DNA from: UBA6398 sp963660485
GTDB taxonomy: Bacteria; Bacteroidota; Bacteroidia; Bacteroidales; Bacteroidaceae
NCBI GenBank assembly: GCA_963660485.1
Contig: CAVKYH010000001.1
Span: forward strand, 1 to 64,000
Length of the DNA: 64,000 bases
Reading direction: 5' to 3'
The notes under the pieces are model-generated. The model was not told where the DNA came from. It searched no databases and worked only from the letters and a program-made list of their open reading frames with translations. The translations under genes were made by a program, and so were the position numbers. Positions 40,599 to 49,808 of this stretch are shown here, in pieces. Position 1 is the stretch's first letter; every line of letters starts with the position of its first letter.

Positions 40599-41585
40599 TC
40601 AGATTTTTCCGAGAATGCGGTCCATCACCCAGTTTACTGACGTTGCGCTCACGCTGTCGCAGTTGCAAATGGCCTTGCCCTGCAAATGTTCCACGATTAG
40701 CTTTATGAGCGGCAGTTGCACGTGTTCCGGATTTTTTACGTTTATTTCTTCGCGTCCCCGCTCTGTGTTCAATTCAATAGGAGAGTATGTAAATACGGAG
40801 AAACACACTTCGCCCTTGTCGCCAATCACTTGTATGCAATCTTCCTTTGCTGATTCGTGGGCGACAAAGCACCACGAGCCTGAGCCGGGCAATCCTGACG
40901 CAAATCGGAACGCTGCGCTCACGGTGTCTTCTGTTTCATAAAGTCCGTCGCGGTTGTCGCAATATCCTTTGGCCTCTACTATCGGGCCGAAAAGCTCTTG
41001 CAGCATATCTATCTGGTGGGGCGCGAAATCGTAGAAGTATCCGCCGCCGGCTATGTCGGGTTGCACACGCCAGGGAAGGTTTTGTCTGCTGTAGTCAAGG
41101 TCTCTCGGGGGTGCGGCAAAGCGTAACTGTACGTTTATCACCTTTCCTATTTCTCCGCTGTCGATGATTTGTTTCACCTTGGTGAAATATGGGAGATATC
41201 TGCGGTAATAAGCGGCAAAGCATGGCACACCTGTTTTCTCTGCGATGCGGTTTATACGGCCGCAGTCCTGATAGTTCGACGCCAATGGCTTTTCCACGTA
41301 TGCCGGTTTGCCCGATTTCAATGCCATAATGGCATATGTTACGTGGGTGGAGGGAGGTGTGGCAATATATATTGCGTTTACGTCGGGATCGTCGATGAGT
41401 TGTTGCGCATCGGTGTACCATTTGGGAATATTGTGTCGCTCGGCATACGAACGAACCTTGTCTTCGCTGCGGCTCATTACCGCAACCACGCGCGAACCTT
41501 CTACAAGAGAAAAAGCAGGACCGCTCTTTTTCTCCGTAGCTTCGCCGCAGCCTATAAATCCCCAAGAAATGACTTTATTTTCCAT
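40599..41585 (-). CDS. Gfo/Idh/MocA-family NAD(P)-dependent oxidoreductase
   Basis: A 328-residue protein from ATG 41585 (MENKVISWGFIGCGEATEKKSG). The N-terminal Rossmann fold has the GxGxxx-like IGCGEAT, AIYIATPPSTHVTYAI and the conserved EKPLASN. The C-terminal alpha/beta substrate domain contains GGGYFYDFAPHQIDML with the usual His. The family oxidises or reduces sugars or their derivatives; the substrate cannot be read. The longer frame to 41852 overlaps the divergent membrane-protein gene and is rejected. Confidence 0.92.
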   Translation of the reverse strand: MENKVISWGFIGCGEATEKKSGPAFSLVEGSRVVAVMSRSEDKVRSYAERHNIPKWYTDAQQLIDDPDVNAIYIATPPSTHVTYAIMALKSGKPAYVEKPLASNYQDCGRINRIAEKTGVPCFAAYYRRYLPYFTKVKQIIDSGEIGKVINVQLRFAAPPRDLDYSRQNLPWRVQPDIAGGGYFYDFAPHQIDMLQELFGPIVEAKGYCDNRDGLYETEDTVSAAFRFASGLPGSGSWCFVAHESAKEDCIQVIGDKGEVCFSVFTYSPIELNTERGREEINVKNPEHVQLPLIKLIVEHLQGKAICNCDSVSATSVNWVMDRILGKI

Positions 41586-41648
41586 TGTGTATGCAAAGAT
41601 ACTTAGATTTTGCTTATCTTCGTAACCCGTTAAAAGAAATATGTTGTT

Positions 41649-42527
41649 ATGAATAAATCGGATAATGAGGCTGCAAATATTTCGCTTGTGCAGTGCCTGA
41701 AGAACGGAATAGGAAGTTTTGTGGGAAATTTTCGCCGCATTGCCAAATCCATGCTTGTTTTGTCGGTTGTGATTGCCGTTGTGGCGGCTGTGGGATTCGG
41801 CGGAAAAATCGGTGTGGTGAAGACCGATTACATAACCTACATGCCTTTTCACGAAATATCAATGGTGGCGTTTCTGAAATACGCCGTTGCGGCTTTGCTC
41901 GTGGTTGTAGCGGGATTGTTTTGGCGCGGAAAAGTTTTTCTGATGCTTATGCCCGACGGCGGGGCTAATATTGAAAAAAAGGCTACCTTGTTTGCCGGAC
42001 TGAGATACGTTCAGTTTTGTCTTCTTGCCTATATCGCGTTCGGTATAATTGCTACGGCGCTGGCAGTGCTTGCCGTTAAGATTTCGGTGTGGCTCTGGAT
42101 TGCCCTGGCAATATATATTATGGTAATTGCAGTGCCTGTTTATGTGGCGGAGTATGAATATATGTTTGCCGACAACAATTTCCGTACTTCTTTGCGTGCT
42201 TCTTTCAAGGCCGTAAAGGAGCAATGGGGCAGACTTTTCCTGCGTTTGCTCATCACATATGCCGCATGGGCGTTGCTTGTGGCCGTTGTGATGCTTCCGT
42301 CTGCGGTTCTTGCGCTTGCTGTCTACGACAACGCCACTGCGGTAAGCATGGAGGGCGCAACCGAAACGCCTGCATTTGTTTATGTGTTGGAATATTTGTT
42401 CATAGCCTTGGGAATGATTGCATCTTTGGCGGTTACATATTGCGCCATGTCGGTATTGAAATCGTTTTTTGAAGAATCAAAGGTATATTCTTCGGCACTT
42501 GAACAAGCCCGCGAAGATGAATTTTGA
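41649..42527 (+). CDS. multi-pass membrane protein of unknown function
   Basis: A 292-residue protein with about six hydrophobic segments (SMLVLSVVIAVVAAVGFG, FLKYAVAALLVVVAGLFW, CLLAYIAFGIIATALAVLAV, WIALAIYIMVIAVPVYVAEY, LLVAVVMLPSAVLALAVY, YLFIALGMIASLAVTYCAM). An amphipathic basic stretch lies before the fifth (RASFKAVKEQWGRLFLRLL). I do not recognise the family; the layout is like other Bacteroidota inner-membrane proteins of unknown role. It diverges from the oxidoreductase gene, with 63 bp between them. Confidence 0.75.
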   Translation: MNKSDNEAANISLVQCLKNGIGSFVGNFRRIAKSMLVLSVVIAVVAAVGFGGKIGVVKTDYITYMPFHEISMVAFLKYAVAALLVVVAGLFWRGKVFLMLMPDGGANIEKKATLFAGLRYVQFCLLAYIAFGIIATALAVLAVKISVWLWIALAIYIMVIAVPVYVAEYEYMFADNNFRTSLRASFKAVKEQWGRLFLRLLITYAAWALLVAVVMLPSAVLALAVYDNATAVSMEGATETPAFVYVLEYLFIALGMIASLAVTYCAMSVLKSFFEESKVYSSALEQAREDEF

Positions 42528-42565
42528 GCCTGTGATATATTGAAAAGAAACGGGTGTTGCACCCC

Positions 42566-42670
42566 GAAAAAACAACACGGCATCTCGTAAAAATTCCGGG
42601 CCATGTAATTTAAATTAGATGCGTCGGAATTTAAATTAGGTCTGACCTCGTATTTCCGATATGCGCTGAC
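42566..42670. repeat. 21-bp modular repeat array, copy 10
   Basis: Five 21-bp units at 42566, 42587, 42608, 42629 and 42650, between convergent genes. Three consecutive units match those of copy 9. Confidence 0.94.
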
Positions 42671-42693
42671 CGAATTTCGGCAACGTTTCAACA

Positions 42694-42726
42694 AAAAAGC
42701 ACAACCCTTGCGGGCTGTGCTTTCTC
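42694..42726 (-). terminator. terminator after the glycerophosphodiesterase-like gene
   Basis: Stem AAAGCACAACCC paired with GGGCTGTGCTTT (one mismatch) around TTGC. On the minus strand it is followed by TTTTTTG, just after the stop at 42733. Confidence 0.8.
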
Positions 42727-42732
42727 TCTGTA

Positions 42733-43626
42733 TTAATGACGCTTATGCTTCTTTAGATATTGTATTAGCTGCTGCGGGCGGTCGGTTTGTATGATAGATG
42801 CGCCTTGTTGCAGGAGCCAGCCCCAAGTTTCGTCGGGCTGTTTCAATTCCACGGCACGGTCGTCGTCGTGTTTGGCATTAAGAGATTCCCAAAGCGAGTT
42901 CAACCAAATCTTTGAGCCGCTGTCTTTAATCTTTTTGAGCAGCCGCGCCACTTCGGGAGTGTATTCCCTGAAATTGCATTCGAAAGCCACCGGTTTTATA
43001 GCCATATAGCCGTCGATAATTTCCTCGGCGTTTGGTTTGTCAAGGTTTACTATCGGCATGTAGACCACCTTGTCGAGCACATCTCCGTTTTCGGCTTTCA
43101 CTGTCTCGTATGGCTTTCCCGATTTAATCACTGCCAGATTAATAGTATTTGTCTTTACGAGCAATTCATATACATCTTTGAAATAATCGTAGCCCTTGTC
43201 GATGTTTATCAATATCTTGCCTTTCGTAAGATTGAGCACCTCTTCGAGCGTAGGTATGGTGTGGAAAGTTACGCGCCCCATGCCGTTGCGCAATTTGAAC
43301 TTCTTCAACTCCTCAAGAGTATAGTCTGACGGCTGTCCTTTGCCGTTGGTTGTGCGGTCTATGGTCTTGTCGTGCATCAAAACAAGATGCCCGTCTTTTG
43401 TCTTCTTCAAATCGAGTTCAACCATGTCGGCGCCCATGTCGATACAGTTCTGAAAAGCCAGAAGTGAGTTCTCGGGTGCATTTCGCCAATCGCCGCGGTG
43501 AGCCACAACGAGCACTTTTTTTGAGTTCGGGTTGTGCAGAATTTCCAAAAGGTTTTTCGCCTGTTTTTGTGCTGACAGCGTGATGCACGAAACAAGCAGC
43601 GCAATTACGCAAAGAGTCTTTTTCAT
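42733..43626 (-). CDS. secreted glycerophosphodiester phosphodiesterase-family protein
   Basis: A 297-residue protein with signal peptide to about 19 (CITLSAQ). It has the GDPD TIM-barrel motifs: VVAHRGDWRNAPENS (catalytic HR and EN), MVELDLKKTKDGHLVLMHDKTIDRTTNGKG, and later WLNSLWESLNAKHDDD. The family cuts glycerophosphodiesters to glycerol 3-phosphate, but secreted Bacteroidota members may act on other phosphodiesters or as lyases. A shorter paralogue is encoded at 55728-56489. It is third in a probable pyrF-HD-GDPD operon (39 bp after the HD gene). Confidence 0.9.
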   Translation of the reverse strand: MKKTLCVIALLVSCITLSAQKQAKNLLEILHNPNSKKVLVVAHRGDWRNAPENSLLAFQNCIDMGADMVELDLKKTKDGHLVLMHDKTIDRTTNGKGQPSDYTLEELKKFKLRNGMGRVTFHTIPTLEEVLNLTKGKILINIDKGYDYFKDVYELLVKTNTINLAVIKSGKPYETVKAENGDVLDKVVYMPIVNLDKPNAEEIIDGYMAIKPVAFECNFREYTPEVARLLKKIKDSGSKIWLNSLWESLNAKHDDDRAVELKQPDETWGWLLQQGASIIQTDRPQQLIQYLKKHKRH

Positions 43627-43665
43627 GATTTTATGGTAAATGATTTTGGGGGGATAAAAGTGTTT

Positions 43666-44877
43666 TTATAATCTCTCGTGTATCAAATATGTTTTGCGGT
43701 AGGGCGTAGCTGCGGCATCGTTGCGTATGATTTCCGAAACCTCCGGCATTGTGCTTACGTCGCCATTGCGCAAAAGGATTCGTATTTGGTCGGCGTGTTT
43801 GTTGTACATATCTTTCTCGATAACCTTTTCGCTTGCAAAAAAGTCGGTATCTTCGGGCTTCAATCCGAACTTTGCTGCAATCAACATACGCACCTCGTTC
43901 AAACGGTTTGCGGGAGCGAGACCGTCGTAAATGTCTGTCTTGAAAACTTGGCGGTTTATGAAATGGCTGCTGAGCGTTGAAAGTATGAAATCGTCGCATT
44001 TGAGCCATACTTTAAGCGCCGAAACAATATCGTTGTCGTCAAGCTCGAGATAGTTGTCAAGGCAAACGGGATTGTTGTCGAATGTCTCGAGAGTGAAATC
44101 GTTTCTTAGGAAAAAATCGAGCGCCGGCGAAGCAAACAGATGCTTTCCCTGATGAATGAGTTGCCTTGCCCTTCGCAGCGCACCCGTTAATACGAGTTCT
44201 GCAGCCACTGCTGTTTTGTGGAAATACACCTGCCAATACATCATGCGCCGCGTCATCAAATAGTTTTCTATGGAGTAGATGCCTTTTTCTTCCACTACGA
44301 TGTGATCATCTTTGACATTGAGCATCTGAATTATCCTTGCCGCACCAACGTTCCCCTCTCTCACACCGGTAAAAAAGGAGTCGCGGCAAAGATAGTCAAG
44401 CCTGTCCATGTCGAGCTGGCTTGAAATCAGTTCGTGAAGGAAGTGGCGCGGATTTCTGTCGTCGAAAATTCTCACGGCATCGTTCAGCGCTCCGTTCATT
44501 TCGGCGTTTATCCGTCTCATGACGAGCAGCGAAATATGTTCGTGGCTCACTCCGGGAATTATCACGTTTTCGAGAACGTGCGAAAACGGTCCGTGTCCTA
44601 CGTCATGCAATAATATAGCGGCGAGAAGCCCTTTTCGTTCACGCGCGTCGAGACTTACTCCTTTTGATTCGAGCGAGGAAATCGCCTGACGTGTGAGATA
44701 GTAAGCACCGAGCGAATGCTGGAAGCGGGTATGTTGGGCGCCGGGATAAACAATTCCCTCAACTCCCAACTGACGTATGCGTGTGAGGCGTTGGAATACG
44801 GGGTGTTTTACAAGCTCAACGATTACTCCGCTTTCAATAGGGATAAATCCGTGAACGGGATCGATTATATATTTCAT
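43666..44877 (-). CDS. HD-domain phosphohydrolase (dNTPase-like)
   Basis: A 403-residue protein starting MKYIIDPVHGFIPI. The HD metal site is visible as QHSLGAYYL and AAILLHDVGHGPFSHVLE, with further ligands in HFLHELISSQLDMDRLDYLCRD. The sequence matches the SAMHD1/YdhJ-like group that hydrolyses dNTPs or other nucleotides. It lies 16 bp after pyrF, so a pyrimidine or nucleotide-balance role is plausible. The substrate is not proven. Confidence 0.9.
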   Translation of the reverse strand: MKYIIDPVHGFIPIESGVIVELVKHPVFQRLTRIRQLGVEGIVYPGAQHTRFQHSLGAYYLTRQAISSLESKGVSLDARERKGLLAAILLHDVGHGPFSHVLENVIIPGVSHEHISLLVMRRINAEMNGALNDAVRIFDDRNPRHFLHELISSQLDMDRLDYLCRDSFFTGVREGNVGAARIIQMLNVKDDHIVVEEKGIYSIENYLMTRRMMYWQVYFHKTAVAAELVLTGALRRARQLIHQGKHLFASPALDFFLRNDFTLETFDNNPVCLDNYLELDDNDIVSALKVWLKCDDFILSTLSSHFINRQVFKTDIYDGLAPANRLNEVRMLIAAKFGLKPEDTDFFASEKVIEKDMYNKHADQIRILLRNGDVSTMPEVSEIIRNDAAATPYRKTYLIHERL

Positions 44878-44893
44878 TGCATGGTGAGGAGTT

Positions 44894-45724
44894 TTATTTT
44901 TTCTTGTAGTCGTCTAGAGCCTTAGCCATTTGTTCTGCCATAGCCTTGGCTTTTTCTCCAGCCACTTGGGCGTAGTTTTCGGTGGAGTCGGCAAAGATTA
45001 TTCCGCGTGAGGAGTTGACGAGCAGGCCGCAGTCGTCGTTCATTCCATATTTGCAAACTTCTTCGAGCGAACCGCCTTGCGCGCCCACTCCCGGCACTAG
45101 CAGAAAATTGTCGGGCACTATTTTGCGAACATCTGCGATGAGGGTGCCGCGTGTTGCGCCCACCACATACATCATGTTGTCTTTGTCGCCCCATTCCTGG
45201 CTTTTGCGCAAAACTTTCTCAAACAGTCTTTCGCCGTTGGCGTCTTCTGTCATTTGGAAATCAAGACTTCCGGCGTTGCTTGTGAGTGCGAGCAAAACTA
45301 CGAACTTGTCTTTGTGTTCCAGAAAAGGAGTTACGCTGTCGCTGCCCATATATGGAGCTACCGTTATGGCATCTGCGTTAAGTTCGTCGAATGCTGCGGC
45401 GGCATACATGCGTGCGGTGTTGCCTATGTCGCCGCGTTTTGCGTCGAGCAGCACGAAATGGTCGGGATAATTCTCTTTCAGATATTCTATGGTGCGTTTC
45501 AGTATGCTTTCGCCTACGAGTCCTGCCGATTCATAAAAGGCGGCGTTGGGTTTGTAGGCCACGCAGTAGGGCGCAGTTGCGTCGATTATGTTTTTATTGA
45601 ACGTGAACATCGCATCGTGGTCGGAGGCAAGGCATGCGGGTAGCTTTTTGATGTCGCTGTCAAGCCCTACACAAAGAAACGATTTGCGGTTGAAAATGTT
45701 TTCTATCAGTTGTTTACGGTTCAT
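44894..45724 (-). CDS. pyrF: orotidine 5'-phosphate decarboxylase (type 2)
   Basis: A 276-residue enzyme that makes UMP from OMP. The family signature VLLDAKRGDIGNTARMYA, with the catalytic Lys-Asp pair, is near 100-117. FLCVGLDSDIKKLP is at the start, and the phosphate-binding VPGVGAQGGSLEEV and VNSSRGIIFAD come near the end. Length and motifs fit the longer type 2 subfamily. It leads a same-strand group with the HD hydrolase and phosphodiesterase genes. Confidence 0.97.
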   Translation of the reverse strand: MNRKQLIENIFNRKSFLCVGLDSDIKKLPACLASDHDAMFTFNKNIIDATAPYCVAYKPNAAFYESAGLVGESILKRTIEYLKENYPDHFVLLDAKRGDIGNTARMYAAAAFDELNADAITVAPYMGSDSVTPFLEHKDKFVVLLALTSNAGSLDFQMTEDANGERLFEKVLRKSQEWGDKDNMMYVVGATRGTLIADVRKIVPDNFLLVPGVGAQGGSLEEVCKYGMNDDCGLLVNSSRGIIFADSTENYAQVAGEKAKAMAEQMAKALDDYKKK

Positions 45725-45860
45725 AATGTGTTTTGTTTTTTATATTTCTCACAAAATTAAGCATAAACGGCGAATTAGCTCCCGCTATGTGTCATAAAAT
45801 TTAAATTGCATGAGTTGCGGAAATAGTCAAAACGGCTTTTTGAACAACTGTTTCTGATGT

Positions 45861-45924
45861 GCTTTTTACGATATAGGATATCGCAAAAACGATGTCTGAC
45901 ATTGTTTTAGCAAGATTTGATGGT
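45861..45924. repeat. 21-bp modular repeat array, copy 11
   Basis: Units at 45861-45882 (22 bp, GCTTTTTACGATAT...GATATC), 45883-45903 (GCAAAAACGATGTC...CATT) and 45904-45924. It lies in the 283-bp gap between pyrF and the histidine kinase; nothing else is recognised in this gap. Confidence 0.82.
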
Positions 45925-46007
45925 GTGTGTAAATCGGTGCTTTCTGCTTGATTTGCAATGTGTTTTGTGTGAAAGAGAAAGCCTGCGAGAAAAACGGGAA
46001 AGCTATG

Positions 46008-47069
46008 CTATGAAAAGTCTACTGTAAACGTGTGTTTGTTGTCGGCGTAGGTATAGCGTATGTCCCATTTGTAATGGTCGCAAATCTGTTTCACGATTGC
46101 CAAACCCAAGCCGTTGCCTTTGCTTTGCCTTGTGGGATTGTTGAAACGGCTGAAAAGTGTGGTTTCGTCGAGTTTTGCATGCGCAGAACGGTTTGTGGTT
46201 TTCATGCTGTTGCCTGTGATGTAAATGTTTACCGCTGTATTGTCGTCGGAATTGCGTAGCGCGTTTACCACAAGGTTGTTTACGAGAACTTGGAGCAGTG
46301 TGCGGTTAGCGGAAACCATGGGCGGGGACTGCAATACGAGAATCACATTGGCTGAAAACAGTCTTTCGTAGTCGGGCAACAATGACTGTACGAATTCGCC
46401 GAGATTTATTTCCTCTTTCTCCTCGTATTGGTTGTTTTCTATCTTGGCGAGAAGCAGAAGACTTCGGTTGAGATGTTCCAGACGTTTGGTTACATCGTAC
46501 ATGTTTCCCACAAGTTCCGATTCTTTTTGGGTAAGGTTTTCCTGCAGAAGCATGTCAAGGTCGGAACGTATGATTGCGATTGGCGTTTGCAGCTCGTGCG
46601 ATGCGTTTTCGGTGAATTCCTTTTGCACTTTGTAGCTACTTATGTCGCGCTTGATAAGGTTTGTGAGTGCTGTATTCAGACGTTGGAATTCCGAGATGTC
46701 GGTGTGTTGAAAATCGGGCGCATCGTCTTTGCCCAGTCTGAAGTTCTCGATTTTCTTCAGTGTGTCGTCAAACGGTTTCCATATCCTTTTGGTGGAACGG
46801 CGCATGGTTATCATCACGGCAATGCTGATTACAAGGGCAATCACAAAGTATTGTATCGTGATACCAACGGCCACGTCTTCCATAAGGTCGGTATCAGTAT
46901 CTATTTTGCCCGTTGCGCGGTATTGCTCAATGATTTCCGTAAGGTCTTCGGCATAGAAGCGCGTGTTGAGATAGTAGAACACCGGGGCGCAAAGCAGCAT
47001 TATCGCCACAAGACACAATGCCAGTTGCCGCATTGTCTTGTAAAGGAGAGTATTGTTTATTCTTGCCAT
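46008..47069 (-). CDS. sensor histidine kinase
   Basis: A 353-residue membrane kinase. Two membrane segments flank a short periplasmic loop (LALCLVAIMLLCAPVFYYL and IQYFVIALVISIAVMITM). The phospho-acceptor His is in FTENASHELQTPIAIIRSDLDMLL, the N box in LVNNLVVNALRNSDDN, and the G2 box in GNGLGLAIVKQICDHY. The N box and G1 region are slightly divergent, but the protein looks intact. It overlaps the response regulator gene by 13 bp, so the two form a pair. The signal is unknown. Confidence 0.93.
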   Translation of the reverse strand: MARINNTLLYKTMRQLALCLVAIMLLCAPVFYYLNTRFYAEDLTEIIEQYRATGKIDTDTDLMEDVAVGITIQYFVIALVISIAVMITMRRSTKRIWKPFDDTLKKIENFRLGKDDAPDFQHTDISEFQRLNTALTNLIKRDISSYKVQKEFTENASHELQTPIAIIRSDLDMLLQENLTQKESELVGNMYDVTKRLEHLNRSLLLLAKIENNQYEEKEEINLGEFVQSLLPDYERLFSANVILVLQSPPMVSANRTLLQVLVNNLVVNALRNSDDNTAVNIYITGNSMKTTNRSAHAKLDETTLFSRFNNPTRQSKGNGLGLAIVKQICDHYKWDIRYTYADNKHTFTVDFS

Positions 47070-47731
47070 TTGTATCCGGTATTATATAAAGTTTCTATAT
47101 GTCCGCAACACCCCGCATCTTTGAGCTTTTTCTTGAGATTCTTGACGTGGGAAAAAACAAAGTTGAAGTTGTCCATCATGTCTGCGATGTCGCCTGTGAG
47201 ATGTTCGGCTATAGCCATTTTTGAAACCACTTTGCCACGATTGCATATAAGAAACAGAAGTAATTCATACTCTGATTTTGTTAGCGTTATCTGTTTGCCT
47301 TCAAAACAAATCTCTTTGCTTAGCAAATCTATATGTAGCCCGGCGCTTTCAAGTGAGTTGTTGTTTTGGGAATATCGGCGGCGCAGGAAAGCAAATACGC
47401 GCATAGCGAGCTCGGAAAGGTTGAAAGGTTTCGAGATATAGTCGTCGGCGCCGATTTCAAGCCCGCGGATAATATCTTCCGTGCTGTCTTTTGCCGAGAC
47501 AATGATTACGCCAGTTGTGGGCTTTGACATTTTGAGTTTTTCGAGCACTCTAATTCCGTTGCCGTCGGGAAGCATCAGGTCGAGAAGCACGCAGTCGTAG
47601 TTGTAGAGCCCTGTTTTTATCAGCGCCTCCCTTATCGTGAATGCTTGCTCGCACAGATATCCGCTTGTGGAAAGGAAATTCACGATGCTTTCAGACAATT
47701 GGCGTTCGTCTTCAACTATCAGTAGTTTCAT
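47057..47731 (-). CDS. OmpR/PhoB-family response regulator
   Basis: A 224-residue regulator: receiver domain (1-120) with phospho-acceptor Asp in YDCVLLDLMLPDGNG, a conserved Lys in SKPFNLSEL, and a C-terminal winged helix (about 130-222; ITLTKSEYELLLFLICNRGKVVSK). Paired with the overlapping kinase. The PAP2 gene lies 45 bp upstream on the same strand, so the three may form an operon and the lipid phosphatase may be linked to the signal. Confidence 0.95.
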   Translation of the reverse strand: MKLLIVEDERQLSESIVNFLSTSGYLCEQAFTIREALIKTGLYNYDCVLLDLMLPDGNGIRVLEKLKMSKPTTGVIIVSAKDSTEDIIRGLEIGADDYISKPFNLSELAMRVFAFLRRRYSQNNNSLESAGLHIDLLSKEICFEGKQITLTKSEYELLLFLICNRGKVVSKMAIAEHLTGDIADMMDNFNFVFSHVKNLKKKLKDAGCCGHIETLYNTGYKWQE

Positions 47732-47776
47732 GTTTGCAAAAATAAGAAATCTGTTGTATGTTGTGGTTTTGATGTT

Positions 47777-48718
47777 TCAGAAATCCAAGGTTGCAGCCAT
47801 TCCTATGCTTTTTTCGCCGCATAGGGTGGGGGTGATGTTCAATGCCGTTTGCCTGTTGTTGTCTGTGGTATGGAATATCTTGGGATATAGCCAATAGGCG
47901 AACTTTGTGCTGAGTATTCCGAAGCCTGCGCCGGCAATCACATCGCTAAACCAATGCCGGTTGTTGTACATGCGCATAAATCCTGTGCCTGCTGCCACGG
48001 CGTATCCCGCATATGCTATCCACGGCGACTGTTGGTGGTATTCCTGCCACAGCATTTCGGCTCCCACGAAAGCCATGGTGGTATGTCCCGAAGGGAAAGA
48101 GTTGCGTTTGCTATGGTCGGGGCGTTCGGTGCGGGTGGTATATTTCAGGCTTTGCACGAATATCTGCGAAATGGCAATGGCCATGCCGCCTGCTATGGCG
48201 CGTTGCTTTAATCCGTGGCGGGCTTTCAGTCCCATGTTTCCCAATGTCAATGCGGCGGCAAACGGCAGAAACTGCGTGTAGTCGTCGATGTGTAGGGCGG
48301 AGTGGCGATTTTCCTGCAACTCGTCCCTTATTTCCTTGTTTTGCTTTACGAACCAGTCGTTTTCATTCCCCCAAGTTCCTACGGCAATGAGTGTGGCGGG
48401 AACGATGAGGCTTGTGGGGCGAAGGTTTCCCCAGAATTTTTGTTTGGTAACAGATATGTTGCTGACATGATTGAATTTGCGGGGAACGAAAACGGGCGTT
48501 GTCTTTGATAAATCGGGTGTTATGAATATATCGTCGGTTGTGTGGCGTGCGGGATTTGCCGGCGGCGTTGCGGGAACGGCTTTTGCCGTGTCGCGGATTT
48601 GTGGAATTGTGTCGTGGGGCAGTATTTCCTGCGCGTTGAGCGTGAGCGAAACCAAAGGGAACAGTATTGCGGTTGCCGCTTTTGCGCAAAACTTTTTGGA
48701 GAGGTGGGATAGTAACAT
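47777..48718 (-). CDS. PAP2-family phosphatase (membrane)
   Basis: A 313-residue protein from ATG 48718 (MLLSHLSKKF) with a signal-like N-terminus ending near LNAQ. The PAP2 motifs are present: KYTTRTERPDHSKRNS, FPSGHTTMAF (catalytic His) and RMYNNRHWFSDVIAGAGFG. Such enzymes dephosphorylate lipid phosphates, for example undecaprenyl diphosphate, phosphatidic acid or lipid A. It leads the group PAP2-regulator-kinase. Confidence 0.9.
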   Translation of the reverse strand: MLLSHLSKKFCAKAATAILFPLVSLTLNAQEILPHDTIPQIRDTAKAVPATPPANPARHTTDDIFITPDLSKTTPVFVPRKFNHVSNISVTKQKFWGNLRPTSLIVPATLIAVGTWGNENDWFVKQNKEIRDELQENRHSALHIDDYTQFLPFAAALTLGNMGLKARHGLKQRAIAGGMAIAISQIFVQSLKYTTRTERPDHSKRNSFPSGHTTMAFVGAEMLWQEYHQQSPWIAYAGYAVAAGTGFMRMYNNRHWFSDVIAGAGFGILSTKFAYWLYPKIFHTTDNNRQTALNITPTLCGEKSIGMAATLDF

Positions 48719-48817
48719 TGCTATATGTTTATAGGTTGTTTCATGCAGCAAAAATAGAATGTGTTTTTGGAGAAATTTTGTAGTATTGCGGTTATGATTT
48801 GAAAAGCGTGAGACCCT

Positions 48818-48923
48818 GCAAAAAAATATGTCCGATGTCGTAAAAACTCCGGGCCACCAAATTTAAATTCCAAGGCATCTCGTAAAAATTAGATGCCTTG
48901 GAATTTTTCCGAAATTTTGTGTT
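48818..48923. repeat. 21-bp modular repeat array, copy 12
   Basis: Units at 48818 (22 bp), 48840, 48861, 48882 and 48903. The words are TCCGATGTC, CTCCGGGCCACCAA, CCAAGGCATCTC and AGATGCCTTGGA; the last two are near reverse complements, giving an imperfect palindrome around 48869-48904. Confidence 0.94.
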
Positions 48924-48983
48924 GTGTAAAACTTTAAGTATCAGAAAGTTGGGGAAACGGATTTTTTGCCCGAAAAAGGCAAT

Positions 48984-49019
48984 AAAAAAGCATGCGAAAC
49001 AAGGTGTCGCATGCTCTTA
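48984..49019 (-). terminator. terminator after the aquaporin gene
   Basis: Perfect 8-bp stem GCATGCGA (48990-48997) with TCGCATGC (49007-49014); on the minus strand it is followed by TTTTTTATT. Confidence 0.8.
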
Positions 49020-49038
49020 AAAGTGTATGTTTGAAAAA

Positions 49039-49716
49039 TCAAGCCTGCTTTGCCGGTTCGATAGCCTTCCAGATAAGTGCTGCAAGCGCGCCGCCGCAAA
49101 GGGGAGCTACTATAAACACCCAAAGGTCGGATAGAGCTTGTCCGCCTTCAAACAAGGCCGGGCCAATGCTGCGTGCAGGATTTACCGAAGTGCCTGTGTA
49201 ATGAATTCCTACAAGGTGGATTAGAATTAGCGTAAGACCTATTGCGAGTCCGGCAAAGTTGTTTGTCGCGCCATTGGTCTTTGACGTTGCGCCGAGCACA
49301 ACGAGCACAAACAAACAGGTAAGCACCAACTCCACAACAAAGCCGTTGACCTGGGAAACGCTGCACGCATTTGCGCCAGTGGTTGTGCCGCCTGCAAAGT
49401 CGGGCGCCGTTGCTACGATTCCCGCAAGCACTGCCCCCGCCAATACGCCGCCGATCACCTGAAACAGCATATACATTCCGCAATCTTTGGCACTCATGCG
49501 CCCGCTTAGGAACACGCCGAGAGTGATAGCCGGATTGATGTGGCAACCCGAGATGCCGCCTATGGTATATGCCATGGCCACCACCGAAAGACCGAAGGCA
49601 AACGCCGTGCCTACCACCGAAGCGGTGTCGCTACCGCAATTGAGACTTACAGCTGCCGCGCAGCCGAGAAATGTAAGGGCAAATGTGCCTACAAGTTCTG
49701 CCAAATACTTTTTCAT
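49039..49716 (-). CDS. aquaporin (MIP family)
   Basis: A 225-residue channel with six membrane segments and the two NPA boxes: GCHINPAITLGVFLSG (first half) and TGTSVNPARSIGPALFEGG (second half). NTSVNPARS-like spacing and small size suit a water channel of the AqpZ type rather than a long glycerol facilitator; the pore residues were not modelled. It is a single gene with its own terminator. Confidence 0.95.
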   Translation of the reverse strand: MKKYLAELVGTFALTFLGCAAAVSLNCGSDTASVVGTAFAFGLSVVAMAYTIGGISGCHINPAITLGVFLSGRMSAKDCGMYMLFQVIGGVLAGAVLAGIVATAPDFAGGTTTGANACSVSQVNGFVVELVLTCLFVLVVLGATSKTNGATNNFAGLAIGLTLILIHLVGIHYTGTSVNPARSIGPALFEGGQALSDLWVFIVAPLCGGALAALIWKAIEPAKQA

Positions 49717-49808
49717 GTTGAATTTTGTTTTTAGGTTATTGATAGTCTGATGATTTTATAACGTCGTGATTGTTTCGGTATTGTAGGAGATAATGCCAAT
49801 GCAGCGTG

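Noticed and set aside
41586..41852. N-terminal extension of the Gfo/Idh/MocA gene
   Set aside because: It would run into the divergent membrane-protein gene and lacks family sequence before MENKVISWGFIGCG.
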